The position numbers were made by a program, and so were the translations under genes. This document shows positions 1 through 6,564 of a stretch of DNA of 10,550 bases, piece after piece. The notes beneath the pieces are model-generated. The model was not told where the DNA came from. It did no database searches and saw nothing but the letters and a program-made list of their open reading frames with translations. This DNA comes from Acetofilamentum sp. (GTDB taxonomy: Bacteria; Bacteroidota; Bacteroidia; Bacteroidales; JAFGXI01): positions 1 to 10,550 of the forward strand of contig DYOK01000091.1 of assembly GCA_020720565.1 (NCBI GenBank). Reading direction: 5' to 3'. How positions within the stretch are numbered: the first letter of the stretch is position 1; each line of letters opens with the position of its first letter.

Positions 1-8
1 TGTTAAAA

Positions 9-128
9 ATGATAATTTTTTTTGTATTTTTTTATGTGCTTAATTATCTGGTAATTGGAATTTATGTAACTTTAGTCCAATTTAAAGCATCTGGACTTTA
101 TTTTCAAGTTGGGTTAATAAAATTTTAA
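9..128 (+). CDS. Possible short hydrophobic peptide or gene tail
   Basis: From an ATG at 9 the frame reads 39 residues to a TAA at 126-128; it is also open back to the window edge, so it may be the tail of a longer gene. The first 25 residues are almost all hydrophobic and aromatic (MIIFFVFFYVLNYLVIGIYV), consistent with one membrane-spanning segment. A poly-T-rich tract translates to Phe/Leu/Val-rich peptide by chance, so this is weak. No homologue is recognised. It overlaps the next fragment in another phase. Confidence 0.15.
   Translation: MIIFFVFFYVLNYLVIGIYVTLVQFKASGLYFQVGLIKF
74..104 (+). terminator. Weak terminator-like hairpin
   Basis: AGTCCA (74-79) and TGGACT (92-97) form a perfect 6-bp stem with a 12-base loop, followed by a T-rich run. 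The stem is short and the loop long, so this may be coincidental. Confidence 0.25.
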
Positions 129-291
129 TCAATTTTCTATTTTATGCTTTGCCAAAATCATCTTTTATATTAACTTCACAAACTCGAAAGCATTTGAACA
201 AGCTATAGCATGGTATTTACCATTAGATGGTTCGGTATATATTTATGAATCAAGTGCTTTAGTTCGTTTTTCAAAAACAAAACTCAAATAA
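121..291 (+). pseudogene. Possible C-terminal gene fragment, function unknown
   Basis: The frame runs from just after a stop at 118-120 to TAA at 289-291 and has no ATG start. From about 172 the composition becomes protein-like: it contains AFEQAIAWYLPLDGSVYIYE and ends in a basic tail (FSKTKLK). This looks like the last about 40 residues of a real protein whose upstream part is missing or lies in another frame. I do not recognise the family. It ends 24 bases before the next start and is co-oriented with it. It could equally be chance coding-like sequence. Confidence 0.3.
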
Positions 292-315
292 TTTAAACGA
301 TAATATCACAACAGT

Positions 316-867
316 ATGGAAGTTAAAGGCACTGGCTTGGTCTCGATAAGGGCATACGTCAAAGAACGACATGCCGCACAGTATCAGAATTGGGTGAATA
401 CATTGCCCAACTCCAGTAGAGCGGTTTTTGGTGATGTGATCAATACCTCGGGCTGGTTTTCGATTGATCAGGTTTATTATACGGCTTTAAAAAATATTGC
501 CGATTTATTTTATGGTGGCGATCAAAAATTAGCGGCGTATCAAGTAGGCTTATTTAGTGCGAGTTACGATCTTAAAGGTGTTTACAAGGTTTTTTTAATG
601 ATTGCGACACCACAAGCTTTGATGAAAGCCTCTAAACGCATCATTGCCATGTACTATCGCCCAGTCGATGTTATTATCGACGACGTGCAAAAAAATAGCT
701 TGGTATTAAGCAGCACCCTTTTACATCCGGAAAGCGAGATGGTCGATTATGTCAATATTGCTTGGTGTGTGAGGGCTTTAGAGTTGGCTAATTGCAAGTC
801 GGTTTCGTACGAAAAGATTGTACCTAAATACGCCAACATGTTCTCGATTCGTCTAAGTTGGGGATAA
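316..867 (+). CDS. Hypothetical helical protein, possibly TIGR02265/DUF2378-like
   Basis: The product is 183 residues, soluble, with no signal peptide or membrane segment. ATG 316 is the first start in the frame, and no ribosome-binding sequence is visible, as is usual in Bacteroidota. The order of elements recalls the Myxococcus TIGR02265/DUF2378 family, which has a heme-NO-binding-like (V4R/HNOB) fold: a GDVINTSGWFSI segment (about 39-50), helical VYYTALKNIADLF (about 53-65), a long helix around YKVFLMIATPQALMKASKRI (about 90-109), then a beta-rich half ending near residue 178. This is a resemblance in layout, not a motif match, and I see no proximal histidine or cysteine set proving heme or metal binding. 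The helix-hairpin-helix gene starts 53 bp downstream on the same strand, so the two may be co-transcribed. The reading frame is convincing; the family is a guess. Confidence 0.75.
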   Translation: MEVKGTGLVSIRAYVKERHAAQYQNWVNTLPNSSRAVFGDVINTSGWFSIDQVYYTALKNIADLFYGGDQKLAAYQVGLFSASYDLKGVYKVFLMIATPQALMKASKRIIAMYYRPVDVIIDDVQKNSLVLSSTLLHPESEMVDYVNIAWCVRALELANCKSVSYEKIVPKYANMFSIRLSWG

Positions 868-895
868 ATCTGGTCTAATGCCAACTCCATTCTTG

Positions 896-903
896 TATAT
901 TTA
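896..903 (+). promoter_or_regulatory. Candidate -7 promoter box, one mismatch
   Basis: TATATTTA matches 7 of 8 positions of the Bacteroidota consensus TAnnTTTG. It lies 17 bases before the ATG at 921, giving a leader of roughly 10 bases. No TTTG element is seen 19-21 bases upstream. Confidence 0.3.
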
Positions 904-920
904 GCTTACCATAACATACC

Positions 921-1802
921 ATGTTACATTTTAACAAAGGGCAAAGGAATGGACTTATGGTCTTGGGTTTTCTAATTGTTATAGCACTGTTAGCTCCAAG
1001 CATATATCGTTTTCAACAAAACAAAGGTCTATTGAGTTTTTCGCAATTCGAAAAAGAGATTTATCAGGTACAAAAAACCCGTGAAAACAGGAAAGTTTTG
1101 GATAAAAAACAAGCAGCAGATTCACTGTTTGCCTTCGACCCCAACACCGTGAGTGACACCCTAATGGTTTCGCTTGGGTTAAGCGACAAACAAAGACATC
1201 AGATTATCAACTATCGAAACAAAGGTGGAATTTTTCGAAACTTAGACGCTTTTAGGCAAATTTATGCCATCGACCCTGCTACTTTTGCCCGTTTGAAAGA
1301 TTATGTCTACATCTCGTCGGAGTTTTCGAACCCATCGGCATCAGAAATCAAGTCAACGCAACAGAAAAATGATTTCGCTCCAAAACCAATCAAAACCGAA
1401 TCGAGGGCTAAACTCGATATTAATTTGGCCAATGCCGAAGCTCTGGAAGGTTTAAAAGGAGTGGGCAAAGTGCTATCGGGACGCATTGTAGCCTATCGCG
1501 AACAACTTGGGGGATTTGTCAGCGTAAATCAGCTGACCGAGGTATATGGCATCAAACCCGAAATGTATGAAGTCATTGCACCTCAATGTGAGCTAGGCCC
1601 TACAAAAGTCAAGAAATTGAATCTCAATTTGCTTTCGGCCAAAGAATTGGAAGAACATCCGTACATTGGTCGTGAGCGTGCCAAAGCCATAGCAAAAGAG
1701 CGAACCTTTAATGGCCCGTTTAAAAATATTAACCAATGGGCCGAGCGTTTACATTACGACGCACCATATACCGAACGTTTGTCGCGATACATTAGTTTTT
1801 GA
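921..1802 (+). CDS. Membrane-anchored helix-hairpin-helix protein (ComEA-like)
   Basis: The product is 293 residues. Residues 11-30 form one hydrophobic segment after a short basic N-terminus, so the protein is probably anchored in the inner membrane with its C-terminus in the periplasm. Three related units follow: about 72-131, 165-222 and 233-293. The second is the clearest ComEA-type unit, with LDINLANAEALEGLKGVGKV followed by AYREQLGGFVSVNQLTEVYG; the others carry the matching DPNT/NLLSAKEL, NKGGIFRN/FNGPFKNI and final hairpin segments. Such units bind DNA backbone without sequence specificity, and ComEA proteins help DNA uptake, but multi-unit versions of this kind are common in Bacteroidota and their role is not settled. 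A low-complexity linker (about 133-164) separates units 1 and 2. The gene ends 35 bp from the stop of the convergent gene, with no clear terminator between them. Confidence 0.9.
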   Translation: MLHFNKGQRNGLMVLGFLIVIALLAPSIYRFQQNKGLLSFSQFEKEIYQVQKTRENRKVLDKKQAADSLFAFDPNTVSDTLMVSLGLSDKQRHQIINYRNKGGIFRNLDAFRQIYAIDPATFARLKDYVYISSEFSNPSASEIKSTQQKNDFAPKPIKTESRAKLDINLANAEALEGLKGVGKVLSGRIVAYREQLGGFVSVNQLTEVYGIKPEMYEVIAPQCELGPTKVKKLNLNLLSAKELEEHPYIGRERAKAIAKERTFNGPFKNINQWAERLHYDAPYTERLSRYISF

Positions 1803-1837
1803 AATGGTCATTTTGCAGGTCGAGTTAGGCTTCCAAA

Positions 1838-3679
1838 CTATTGATATCCAATCACTGAGGGTTTGCCCACCGAATAATCGCGCAGCTCGAAATCGGCAGC
1901 TTTGAACGAATCCATTTTATATATTGAGTTCCCGACACCTGGAATGGTGGGATAATACGAAAATGAAATCTGAAAATTATTAAACACCATATTTTCGTTT
2001 TTAATCAATACCCCCACTCCAAAGTGCGTATAAATTGGATTGCTATCGAAACGGCCATCGACACCAATGAGCGAGCCCATACTGTACACAAAATAAGGCC
2101 CAAATCGGAATCCCAATACATTCCATGGGGCATATGATTGGGTTTGCCATTTAAATAAAATGCGGCTTTTTCCGCCTAAACCTAAACTATTAAAGCCATC
2201 TAAACCATAGCCGTCGTTAAGCGTAAGCGATTCGTAATTCCAACGCTCGATGCCAACAGTCATTTGAGCTTTAAAGAACTGACGAAACCGCCATTTGCCA
2301 ATTTTTAAGGCCAAAGTATAATAATTGACGCCCAAATTAAGCAAACCTTGCTCGGTTCGGAAATCTCTAAAATAAGTTTCGTATTCGATAAATGTTCCAA
2401 AGTAACCTAAATCGAGGTACTCGCCAAATAATAAACTTGAGTTAAAGTAATACCGATACCGCTCAAATTTGGATTGATAACCCAAGGTCACTTTAAATGC
2501 ATGACCCACAGGGATATCTTCGGGAACACCAAACCGAAACATATATTTATCGCGCATGTATCGCCGCGACGAAATCCCCACATGTCCCATCACAAAATCT
2601 TCGCTCGAATATAAATTTAAGCTATCAATTTCTGGCTTGAGTTTTTCGATATATTGCTTTTGTACCAAACGCAAAGCGGCCACAAGACTAACCGGACGGT
2701 CTTTGGGTGTTTTATTTTTAAAAATATTCCACGCATAACCATTCCAATAATCGTGGGTATTATATCGGAAAATCTGATAAATGGTCACCGTGTCGGGGTA
2801 ATGTATGGCACCCATACTGGCATCTTGCCCAATATAAATTCCAGCAGCCCAACGGGTATAGATGGAGAAAAACGACCGATCCAACGATATACTTTTATGC
2901 ATATTATCGAACACATCGGTCTGGTATCGGGCTTCGGCTATAATATGTGAATTTAAAATATTGGTCACTTGATAGCTTGTGTTAAACTTATAATTCTGAT
3001 TCATCACATTATAAACCGATTCGGCTTTGGATTGATGCCCAAAACCCAACACATTGTTTTGTGACAAATCAAATTCGATATTATTTCCGTTTAAATTCCC
3101 CATAGGGATGATACTCCATTTGTCGAGCGTGCGAATATAGATATCGACCGAATCGCCCGACAAACCAGACAAAGCACATTCAAAAACCACATCGTGGATA
3201 TAATTCATGCTCCTAACTAAGCGCTCCGACTCTTTGACCAGTAGAGAATCGAAAGCTTGCTTGGGTTTTATCAACAATAAATTTCGGATGGTAAATGTAT
3301 TGGTTTTAACATGCAACGCATTGCCAAAACGTTCCCCCAAATTGGGCGATTGAACCGAAGCCGAATCGTAAATAGCGTTCCCAAAGGGATCGAATGTGCG
3401 AATGTAAATGTGCCTTATAGGTTTGCCTTCGAAAACTTCGTATTTTATTTTAAGCTTTTGATTGGGCGTAATGATTACAGTATTAATTACAGAATCGGAC
3501 AATGTGGATTTAAACACTAAGTTAAAAAAGTACTTCGAAACCATATTGCGGTCGCTAAACGCTTCAATTTTCTGATAAATACGATTGCTCTGTTCCGCCT
3601 CTGTCGTGTCTTGAGCGTGGGATATGCCTATGTTTAATCCAAAAAATACGATCCATCCTATAATTTTGAAGTCTGACAT
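1838..3679 (-). CDS. Exported POTRA-like/beta-barrel outer-membrane protein
   Basis: From ATG 3679 the product is 613 residues and begins with a signal peptide (about 1-22, ending GISHA before Gln). I prefer this start to the in-frame TTG at 3703, because the signal peptide starts here and the TTG lies inside a consensus -7 box. Residues about 85-192 look like one POTRA domain: strand IRHIYIRTFDPFG, helix TIRNLLLIKPKQAF, helix KESERLVRSMNYI, then strands ending DSVDIYIRTLD. The rest is a run of alternating polar/aromatic strands typical of an outer-membrane barrel. The layout is that of the Omp85/BamA-TamA superfamily, but the end (SVIGYQ) lacks the usual terminal aromatic signature, and it is short for BamA. 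A role in membrane assembly or transport is inference. The gene is divergent from the T9SS cargo gene at 3923 and convergent with the helix-hairpin-helix gene. Confidence 0.85.
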   Translation of the reverse strand: MSDFKIIGWIVFFGLNIGISHAQDTTEAEQSNRIYQKIEAFSDRNMVSKYFFNLVFKSTLSDSVINTVIITPNQKLKIKYEVFEGKPIRHIYIRTFDPFGNAIYDSASVQSPNLGERFGNALHVKTNTFTIRNLLLIKPKQAFDSLLVKESERLVRSMNYIHDVVFECALSGLSGDSVDIYIRTLDKWSIIPMGNLNGNNIEFDLSQNNVLGFGHQSKAESVYNVMNQNYKFNTSYQVTNILNSHIIAEARYQTDVFDNMHKSISLDRSFFSIYTRWAAGIYIGQDASMGAIHYPDTVTIYQIFRYNTHDYWNGYAWNIFKNKTPKDRPVSLVAALRLVQKQYIEKLKPEIDSLNLYSSEDFVMGHVGISSRRYMRDKYMFRFGVPEDIPVGHAFKVTLGYQSKFERYRYYFNSSLLFGEYLDLGYFGTFIEYETYFRDFRTEQGLLNLGVNYYTLALKIGKWRFRQFFKAQMTVGIERWNYESLTLNDGYGLDGFNSLGLGGKSRILFKWQTQSYAPWNVLGFRFGPYFVYSMGSLIGVDGRFDSNPIYTHFGVGVLIKNENMVFNNFQISFSYYPTIPGVGNSIYKMDSFKAADFELRDYSVGKPSVIGYQ

Positions 3680-3700
3680 ATGGGGATTAATATGAGCGCA

Positions 3701-3708
3701 CAAAGTTA
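3701..3708 (-). promoter_or_regulatory. Consensus -7 promoter box for the barrel gene
   Basis: On the minus strand this reads TAACTTTG, a perfect fit to TAnnTTTG. It lies 21 bases before ATG 3679, leaving a leader of about 15-18 bases. No clear TTTG element is seen 19-21 bases upstream. The box overlaps the TTG at 3703, which argues against that codon as a start. Confidence 0.5.
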
Positions 3709-3751
3709 AACCAATCGTGGTTAGAATCTAATATTGACCGTGTGTTTTTAA

Positions 3752-3821
3752 TAAGCCCGAGCATATCACTGACTCATGTTTGTTCGATTTTTCAAGGCCA
3801 AATCAGCCATAACAGGGCTTA
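3752..3821. repeat. Spaced inverted repeat in divergent control region
   Basis: TAAGCCC (3752-3758) and GGGCTTA (3815-3821) are perfect inverted copies, each flanked outward by an A/T run (TTTTTAA on one side, AAAAAT on the other), with 56 bases between. They sit midway between two divergent genes. They could be paired protein-binding sites, arms of a hairpin, or chance. Confidence 0.3.
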
Positions 3822-3873
3822 AAAATCAGGTTTATAAATTTTATTTCTGTCATACTATTGTCGCCATACAGAA

Positions 3874-3905
3874 TTTGACTCGAATCATTTTTTGATAGAA
3901 ATTTG
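3874..3905 (+). promoter_or_regulatory. Candidate promoter for the GEVED-protein gene
   Basis: TTTG at 3874-3877 is followed after 20 bases by GAAATTTG at 3898-3905, which differs from TAnnTTTG at one fixed position (the first T). The spacing fits the -33/-7 arrangement of Bacteroidota promoters. The leader to ATG 3923 would be only about 12 bases. Confidence 0.35.
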
Positions 3906-3922
3906 CTTCAAACTTAAACTGC

Positions 3923-5971
3923 ATGAAAATCTTTTCTATAATATTAAATCTAGCATTTGTTTTGAATGCCTACAGCCAAACCTTGTTGTTCGAAGACGAT
4001 TTTGAATCGGGCAGCTTGAACACTTTGGGATGGACACAATCAGGATCATCTACCTGGCAGGTCAGAACTGGAGAGGTCAATGGAAAACCTTCATTTTCGT
4101 ACTCGGGGGCAATGAACGTTAGTCTGTACAACTACAACACGGGCACAAGCACCAAATTAATCAGTCCCATCATAAATTTTACGGGTCATACCAATGGGTA
4201 TGTAGAATTCTATTACACCAACGACGATTCGAATGGCGGAAATTATGACGATTTAAGAGTTTTTTATTCCACAACGGGAACCTCTGGTCCATGGACATTG
4301 ATCCATTTGGGTTTTCAAACAGACCAATACAAACGACAGATAATCAACTTACCTTCGGTTAATTCGAACTATTGCATTGCTTTCGAATCCGAAAACTGGC
4401 AAGCTTACGGTATTTGCATCGATAATATCAAGGTATTCGGCACCAATGCATCCATCGACCCCACAGGAAGCTATTGCAATGCATCGACAGTATATGGTCC
4501 AGACGGAGACAATCAAATTACAGGCTTTATGCTTAACGAAATTCGATTACAGTCGCCAAATACCAATGGTTTTGGCGACAATTACTCACATCTTGATGCA
4601 TACAGCTATGGTGCCGCCAGCTTAATTGCTGGGCAGTATCATCATCTACAATATGTCGATGGGTATTCGGGTCATAGTTATACTGAGCAGATTCAGATTT
4701 GGATCGATTATAATGGTGATGGCGACTACACCGACTCCGGCGAATTAATCGACAGCCAAAGCTTCCCAGCTTCGCTAGGCAATACCAAAGCCATTTATTT
4801 TTACGTTCCACAAACCGCTAAAACAGGGAAAACACGGCTTAGAATCCGAAACATTAACAGTACCACCTCAATAGACCCTTGCATCTCATATGCATATGGG
4901 CAAACCTTCGATTTTGACGTGTACATCTACCCATCTATAGGCCCTGCACCTTTGGTATTCGATGGCGGGAATCAAATACATTCCGTTAATAAAACGCATT
5001 ACATTACCAATGTTAACCTTGGCAACATTAACAACACAACAAGCTACTTTGGTGTGGCCAATATGACAGGAGTTAATATAGCGTACAATTATTCCAATTT
5101 TACAGGCCAGTTTTCCACCACAATTAAAGAAGAAAATACTTACAACCTAACTGTTACCCAATCGAATACAGCGGCCACAATTGGTGCATGGATCGATTGG
5201 AACAACGACGGCGATTTTAACGATGCATCTGAATTGTTAGGACCCCCACAATATTCTGCCAGCGGAACTTCAAAAACTTTTACATTTACAGTCCCAACTG
5301 GTTTTACCTACAATAAATTTGTGGTTATGCGCACACGACTTGTTAGGAGTAATGTAAGTGCAACCTTAACCGCCACTAATACATATTCTGGAAATGCAAC
5401 ACCATACAATAATAACGAAACCGAAGATTACAAGGTTTATTTGGCTCCAAAAGATGCACCATTGCCAGTTGATTGGTTAAGTTTTGAAGCCTCTCACATC
5501 AAGCCAGATAATGTGTTGTATTGGGAAACAGCATCAGAAATTAACTCAGACTACTTCGGACTAGAACATTCCACCGATGCCCAACATTACGAATCGATAG
5601 GCAGTATGTCGGCTGCAGGTCAGTCGAACCAGATTATAAATTATCAATTTACCCATTTTCAACCTGAACGAGGCCCACATTATTACCGCATCAAACAAGT
5701 CGATACCGATGGGCAATTCGAATATTCCGAAGTTCGGTATATAGAAATCGAACAAGAAGTGCTTTCGATTTATCCTAATCCCACGAGCGATTGGCTGTAT
5801 ATTAAGACCTCAGAATCCTCAGAGAATGCATATTATATCATCGACTTAATGGGGCAAGAAATAATCAAGACATCACAAAATCCTATCAATGTAGCCGAAC
5901 TACCAAGTGGAGCTTACATTATAAAATCGATTCAGCACCCCAATTGGCATGCCCGCTGGATCAAACAATAA
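3923..5971 (+). CDS. T9SS cargo protein with MAM-like and two GEVED domains
   Basis: The product is 682 residues. A signal peptide spans about 1-18 (cleaved after AYS). Residues about 22-173 form a MAM-like/choice-of-anchor-J jelly-roll domain (opens FEDDFESG, closes ICIDNIKVFG). Two GEVED-type domains follow, about 183-336 and 345-507. Each has an acidic loop that looks calcium-binding: DYNGDGDYTDSGE (262-274) and DWNNDGDFNDASE (425-437). The second ends in the family signature as ETEDYKVYL; the first has a degenerate version (TFDFDVYIY). Residues 514-611 (LPVDWLSFEA onward) are the linker typical of these proteins, and about 612-682 is a T9SS type A sorting domain with IYPNP at 616-620 and PSGAYIIKS near the end. 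No catalytic domain is visible, so adhesion or glycan/protein binding at the surface is more likely than enzymatic action. A terminator follows about 50 bp after the stop. Confidence 0.93.
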   Translation: MKIFSIILNLAFVLNAYSQTLLFEDDFESGSLNTLGWTQSGSSTWQVRTGEVNGKPSFSYSGAMNVSLYNYNTGTSTKLISPIINFTGHTNGYVEFYYTNDDSNGGNYDDLRVFYSTTGTSGPWTLIHLGFQTDQYKRQIINLPSVNSNYCIAFESENWQAYGICIDNIKVFGTNASIDPTGSYCNASTVYGPDGDNQITGFMLNEIRLQSPNTNGFGDNYSHLDAYSYGAASLIAGQYHHLQYVDGYSGHSYTEQIQIWIDYNGDGDYTDSGELIDSQSFPASLGNTKAIYFYVPQTAKTGKTRLRIRNINSTTSIDPCISYAYGQTFDFDVYIYPSIGPAPLVFDGGNQIHSVNKTHYITNVNLGNINNTTSYFGVANMTGVNIAYNYSNFTGQFSTTIKEENTYNLTVTQSNTAATIGAWIDWNNDGDFNDASELLGPPQYSASGTSKTFTFTVPTGFTYNKFVVMRTRLVRSNVSATLTATNTYSGNATPYNNNETEDYKVYLAPKDAPLPVDWLSFEASHIKPDNVLYWETASEINSDYFGLEHSTDAQHYESIGSMSAAGQSNQIINYQFTHFQPERGPHYYRIKQVDTDGQFEYSEVRYIEIEQEVLSIYPNPTSDWLYIKTSESSENAYYIIDLMGQEIIKTSQNPINVAELPSGAYIIKSIQHPNWHARWIKQ

Positions 5972-5986
5972 AAAAACCAACGATTT

Positions 5987-6002
5987 TTCATTCATTCATT
6001 CA
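5987..6002 (+). repeat. (TTCA)4 microsatellite
   Basis: Four perfect tandem TTCA units lie in the trailer between the stop of the GEVED-protein gene and its terminator. They are non-coding and short; they could vary in copy number but nothing suggests a function. Confidence 0.6.
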
Positions 6003-6022
6003 GTGCATTTGTTTTCCATGAC

Positions 6023-6058
6023 ACCCCTAGACACATTGTTTAGGGGTTTTTTGTTTTT
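6023..6058 (+). terminator. Intrinsic terminator of the GEVED-protein gene
   Basis: ACCCCTA (6023-6029) pairs perfectly with TAGGGGT (6041-6047) around an 11-base loop, followed by TTTTTTGTTTTT. This is a textbook rho-independent terminator about 50 bp after the stop at 5971. Confidence 0.85.
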
Positions 6059-6104
6059 ACGATCAATAAAAAGTTTCAAATCACATTTTATCCCACATAA
6101 CGCA

Positions 6105-6134
6105 CCTGCCTGTAGGTAGGGCAGACAGGCTAGG
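6105..6134. repeat. GC-rich REP-like palindrome
   Basis: A GC-rich island in AT-rich DNA. CCTGCCTGT (6105-6113) pairs with ACAGGCTAGG (6125-6134) with one bulged base; GCCTGT/ACAGGC is perfect. The first 16 bases are themselves a near-palindrome (CCTGCCT GT AGGTAGG, one mismatch). Dispersed CCTGCC/GGCAGG palindromes occur in intergenic DNA of many Bacteroidota. On the minus strand it lies just after the stop of the orphan sorting-domain fragment, so it may once have served that gene as a terminator stem, but no T-run follows. Confidence 0.5.
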
Positions 6135-6137
6135 AAT

Positions 6138-6230
6138 TTACTCCACAACCAATTTTTGAGTTTCTGTTCCAATCTTCACAAAATACAAACCCTTTTCGAA
6201 ACCTTCGGTTTCAATTGTGAATTTTGAATT
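6138..6230 (-). pseudogene. Orphan C-terminal end of a T9SS cargo gene
   Basis: Read on the minus strand, the 30 codons before a TAA at 6140-6138 encode the end of a type A sorting domain, including FTIETEGFEKGLYFVKIG and the tail ETQKLVVE. The pattern (Ile-x-Thr, then G[LI]YFVKI, then K-[LIV]-V-V) is that of the last two strands of this domain. Upstream the similarity stops at about 6230, at the inverted repeat that begins the IS630 relic, and the IYPNP part is missing. The signal peptide and functional domains of the parent gene are absent from this window. Its tail differs from the IKQ endings of the two intact cargo proteins nearby, so it is not a simple duplicate of either. Confidence 0.75.
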
Positions 6231-6499
6231 ATACCAAATACAAAAAATATATAGTCCAATATTTGCATACATGCAATTTTTTACCACCGTATAGCCCCGA
6301 GCTAAATCCTGCTGAAAAAATATGGGCTTACTATAAACGAAAATTCACCAACAAGTTACATCATACATTAGACGAAGTAAGCGATTTTATTATAAAAGCG
6401 ACTAATGAGTTAACTAAGGAAATGCTTATTTCGATTTGCTCATATAATTATATTTTCGCTAACTCTCTTTGGACCATGTACGGTATGTAATTGGTATAA
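6229..6499 (+). mobile_element. Internally deleted IS630-family relic
   Basis: A 271-bp unit bounded by perfect 9-bp inverted repeats, TTATACCAA (6229-6237) and TTGGTATAA (6491-6499). It contains only the C-terminal end of an IS630-type transposase, whose stop codon (6488-6490) directly abuts the right repeat, as expected for a real right end. IS630 elements insert at TA and duplicate it; each repeat ends in TA near its outer edge, which fits but is not decisive. About 800 bp of transposase coding sequence expected in a full element is missing. The left boundary coincides with the break in the orphan sorting-domain fragment. Confidence 0.6.
6233..6490 (+). pseudogene. IS630-family transposase, C-terminal remnant
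   Basis: About 85 residues remain of a DDE transposase normally 330-350 residues long. The diagnostic block FLPPYSPELNPAEKIWAYYK is intact and includes the third catalytic acidic residue (Glu in NPAEKIW). The following helical part (about 30 residues with TLDEVSDFIIKATNEL) and the end (YNYIFANSLWTMYGM) are typical of the family's C-terminus. The N-terminal DNA-binding domain and the first two catalytic aspartates are gone. The frame can be extended back to a TTG at 6224, but those codons lie in the inverted repeat and the neighbouring gene fragment. It cannot be an active transposase. Confidence 0.85.
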
Positions 6500-6539
6500 C
6501 TGGCAATTTATCATTCTTCTAGCTTAATAAAATCGACTT

Positions 6540-6557
6540 TGTATTATTCAAAATACA
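6540..6557 (-). terminator. Weak terminator-like hairpin after the BNR/CUB gene
   Basis: TGTATT and AATACA form a perfect 6-bp stem around 6 bases, 8 bp past the stop of the minus-strand gene that ends at 6565. On the minus strand it is followed by a T-containing but not continuous run (GATTTTATT). AT-only stem; low confidence. Confidence 0.25.
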
Positions 6558-6564
6558 CAAACAC

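Larger units (their letters stand above)
1..315. other. Gene-poor AT-rich leader region
   Basis: This stretch carries no gene I can name. It is very AT-rich and holds a short hydrophobic reading frame (about 3-128, open at the window edge), a second frame without its own convincing start (about 121-291), and a weak hairpin at 74-97. The two frames overlap by 8 bases in different phases, so they could be one frameshifted tail, two unrelated fragments, or chance. I see no RNA gene and no consensus -7 box placed properly for the gene at 316. Confidence 0.5.

Noticed and set aside
921..1802. Competence operon (comEA with partners)
   Set aside because: Only the helix-hairpin-helix protein is present; no comEC- or comF-like gene is nearby, so a competence role is not supported by context.
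1711..1905. Plus-strand frame bridging the two convergent gene ends
   Set aside because: It overlaps both genes out of frame, has no recognisable motif and no promoter.
3680..3703. Upstream TTG start adding eight residues to the barrel protein
   Set aside because: It precedes the signal peptide and lies inside a perfect -7 promoter box, so ATG 3679 is the better start.
5987..6002. CRISPR or phase-variation tract
   Set aside because: Four TTCA units in a non-coding trailer; no spacer structure and no coding frame to switch. No CRISPR-like array is seen anywhere in the window.
6229..6499. Complete, active insertion sequence
   Set aside because: The transposase lacks its N-terminal domain and the first two catalytic aspartates; only the C-terminal end remains.
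6500..6564. Continuation of the orphan sorting-domain gene on the far side of the IS relic
   Set aside because: The minus-strand translation in any frame shows no sorting-domain pattern and meets stops.
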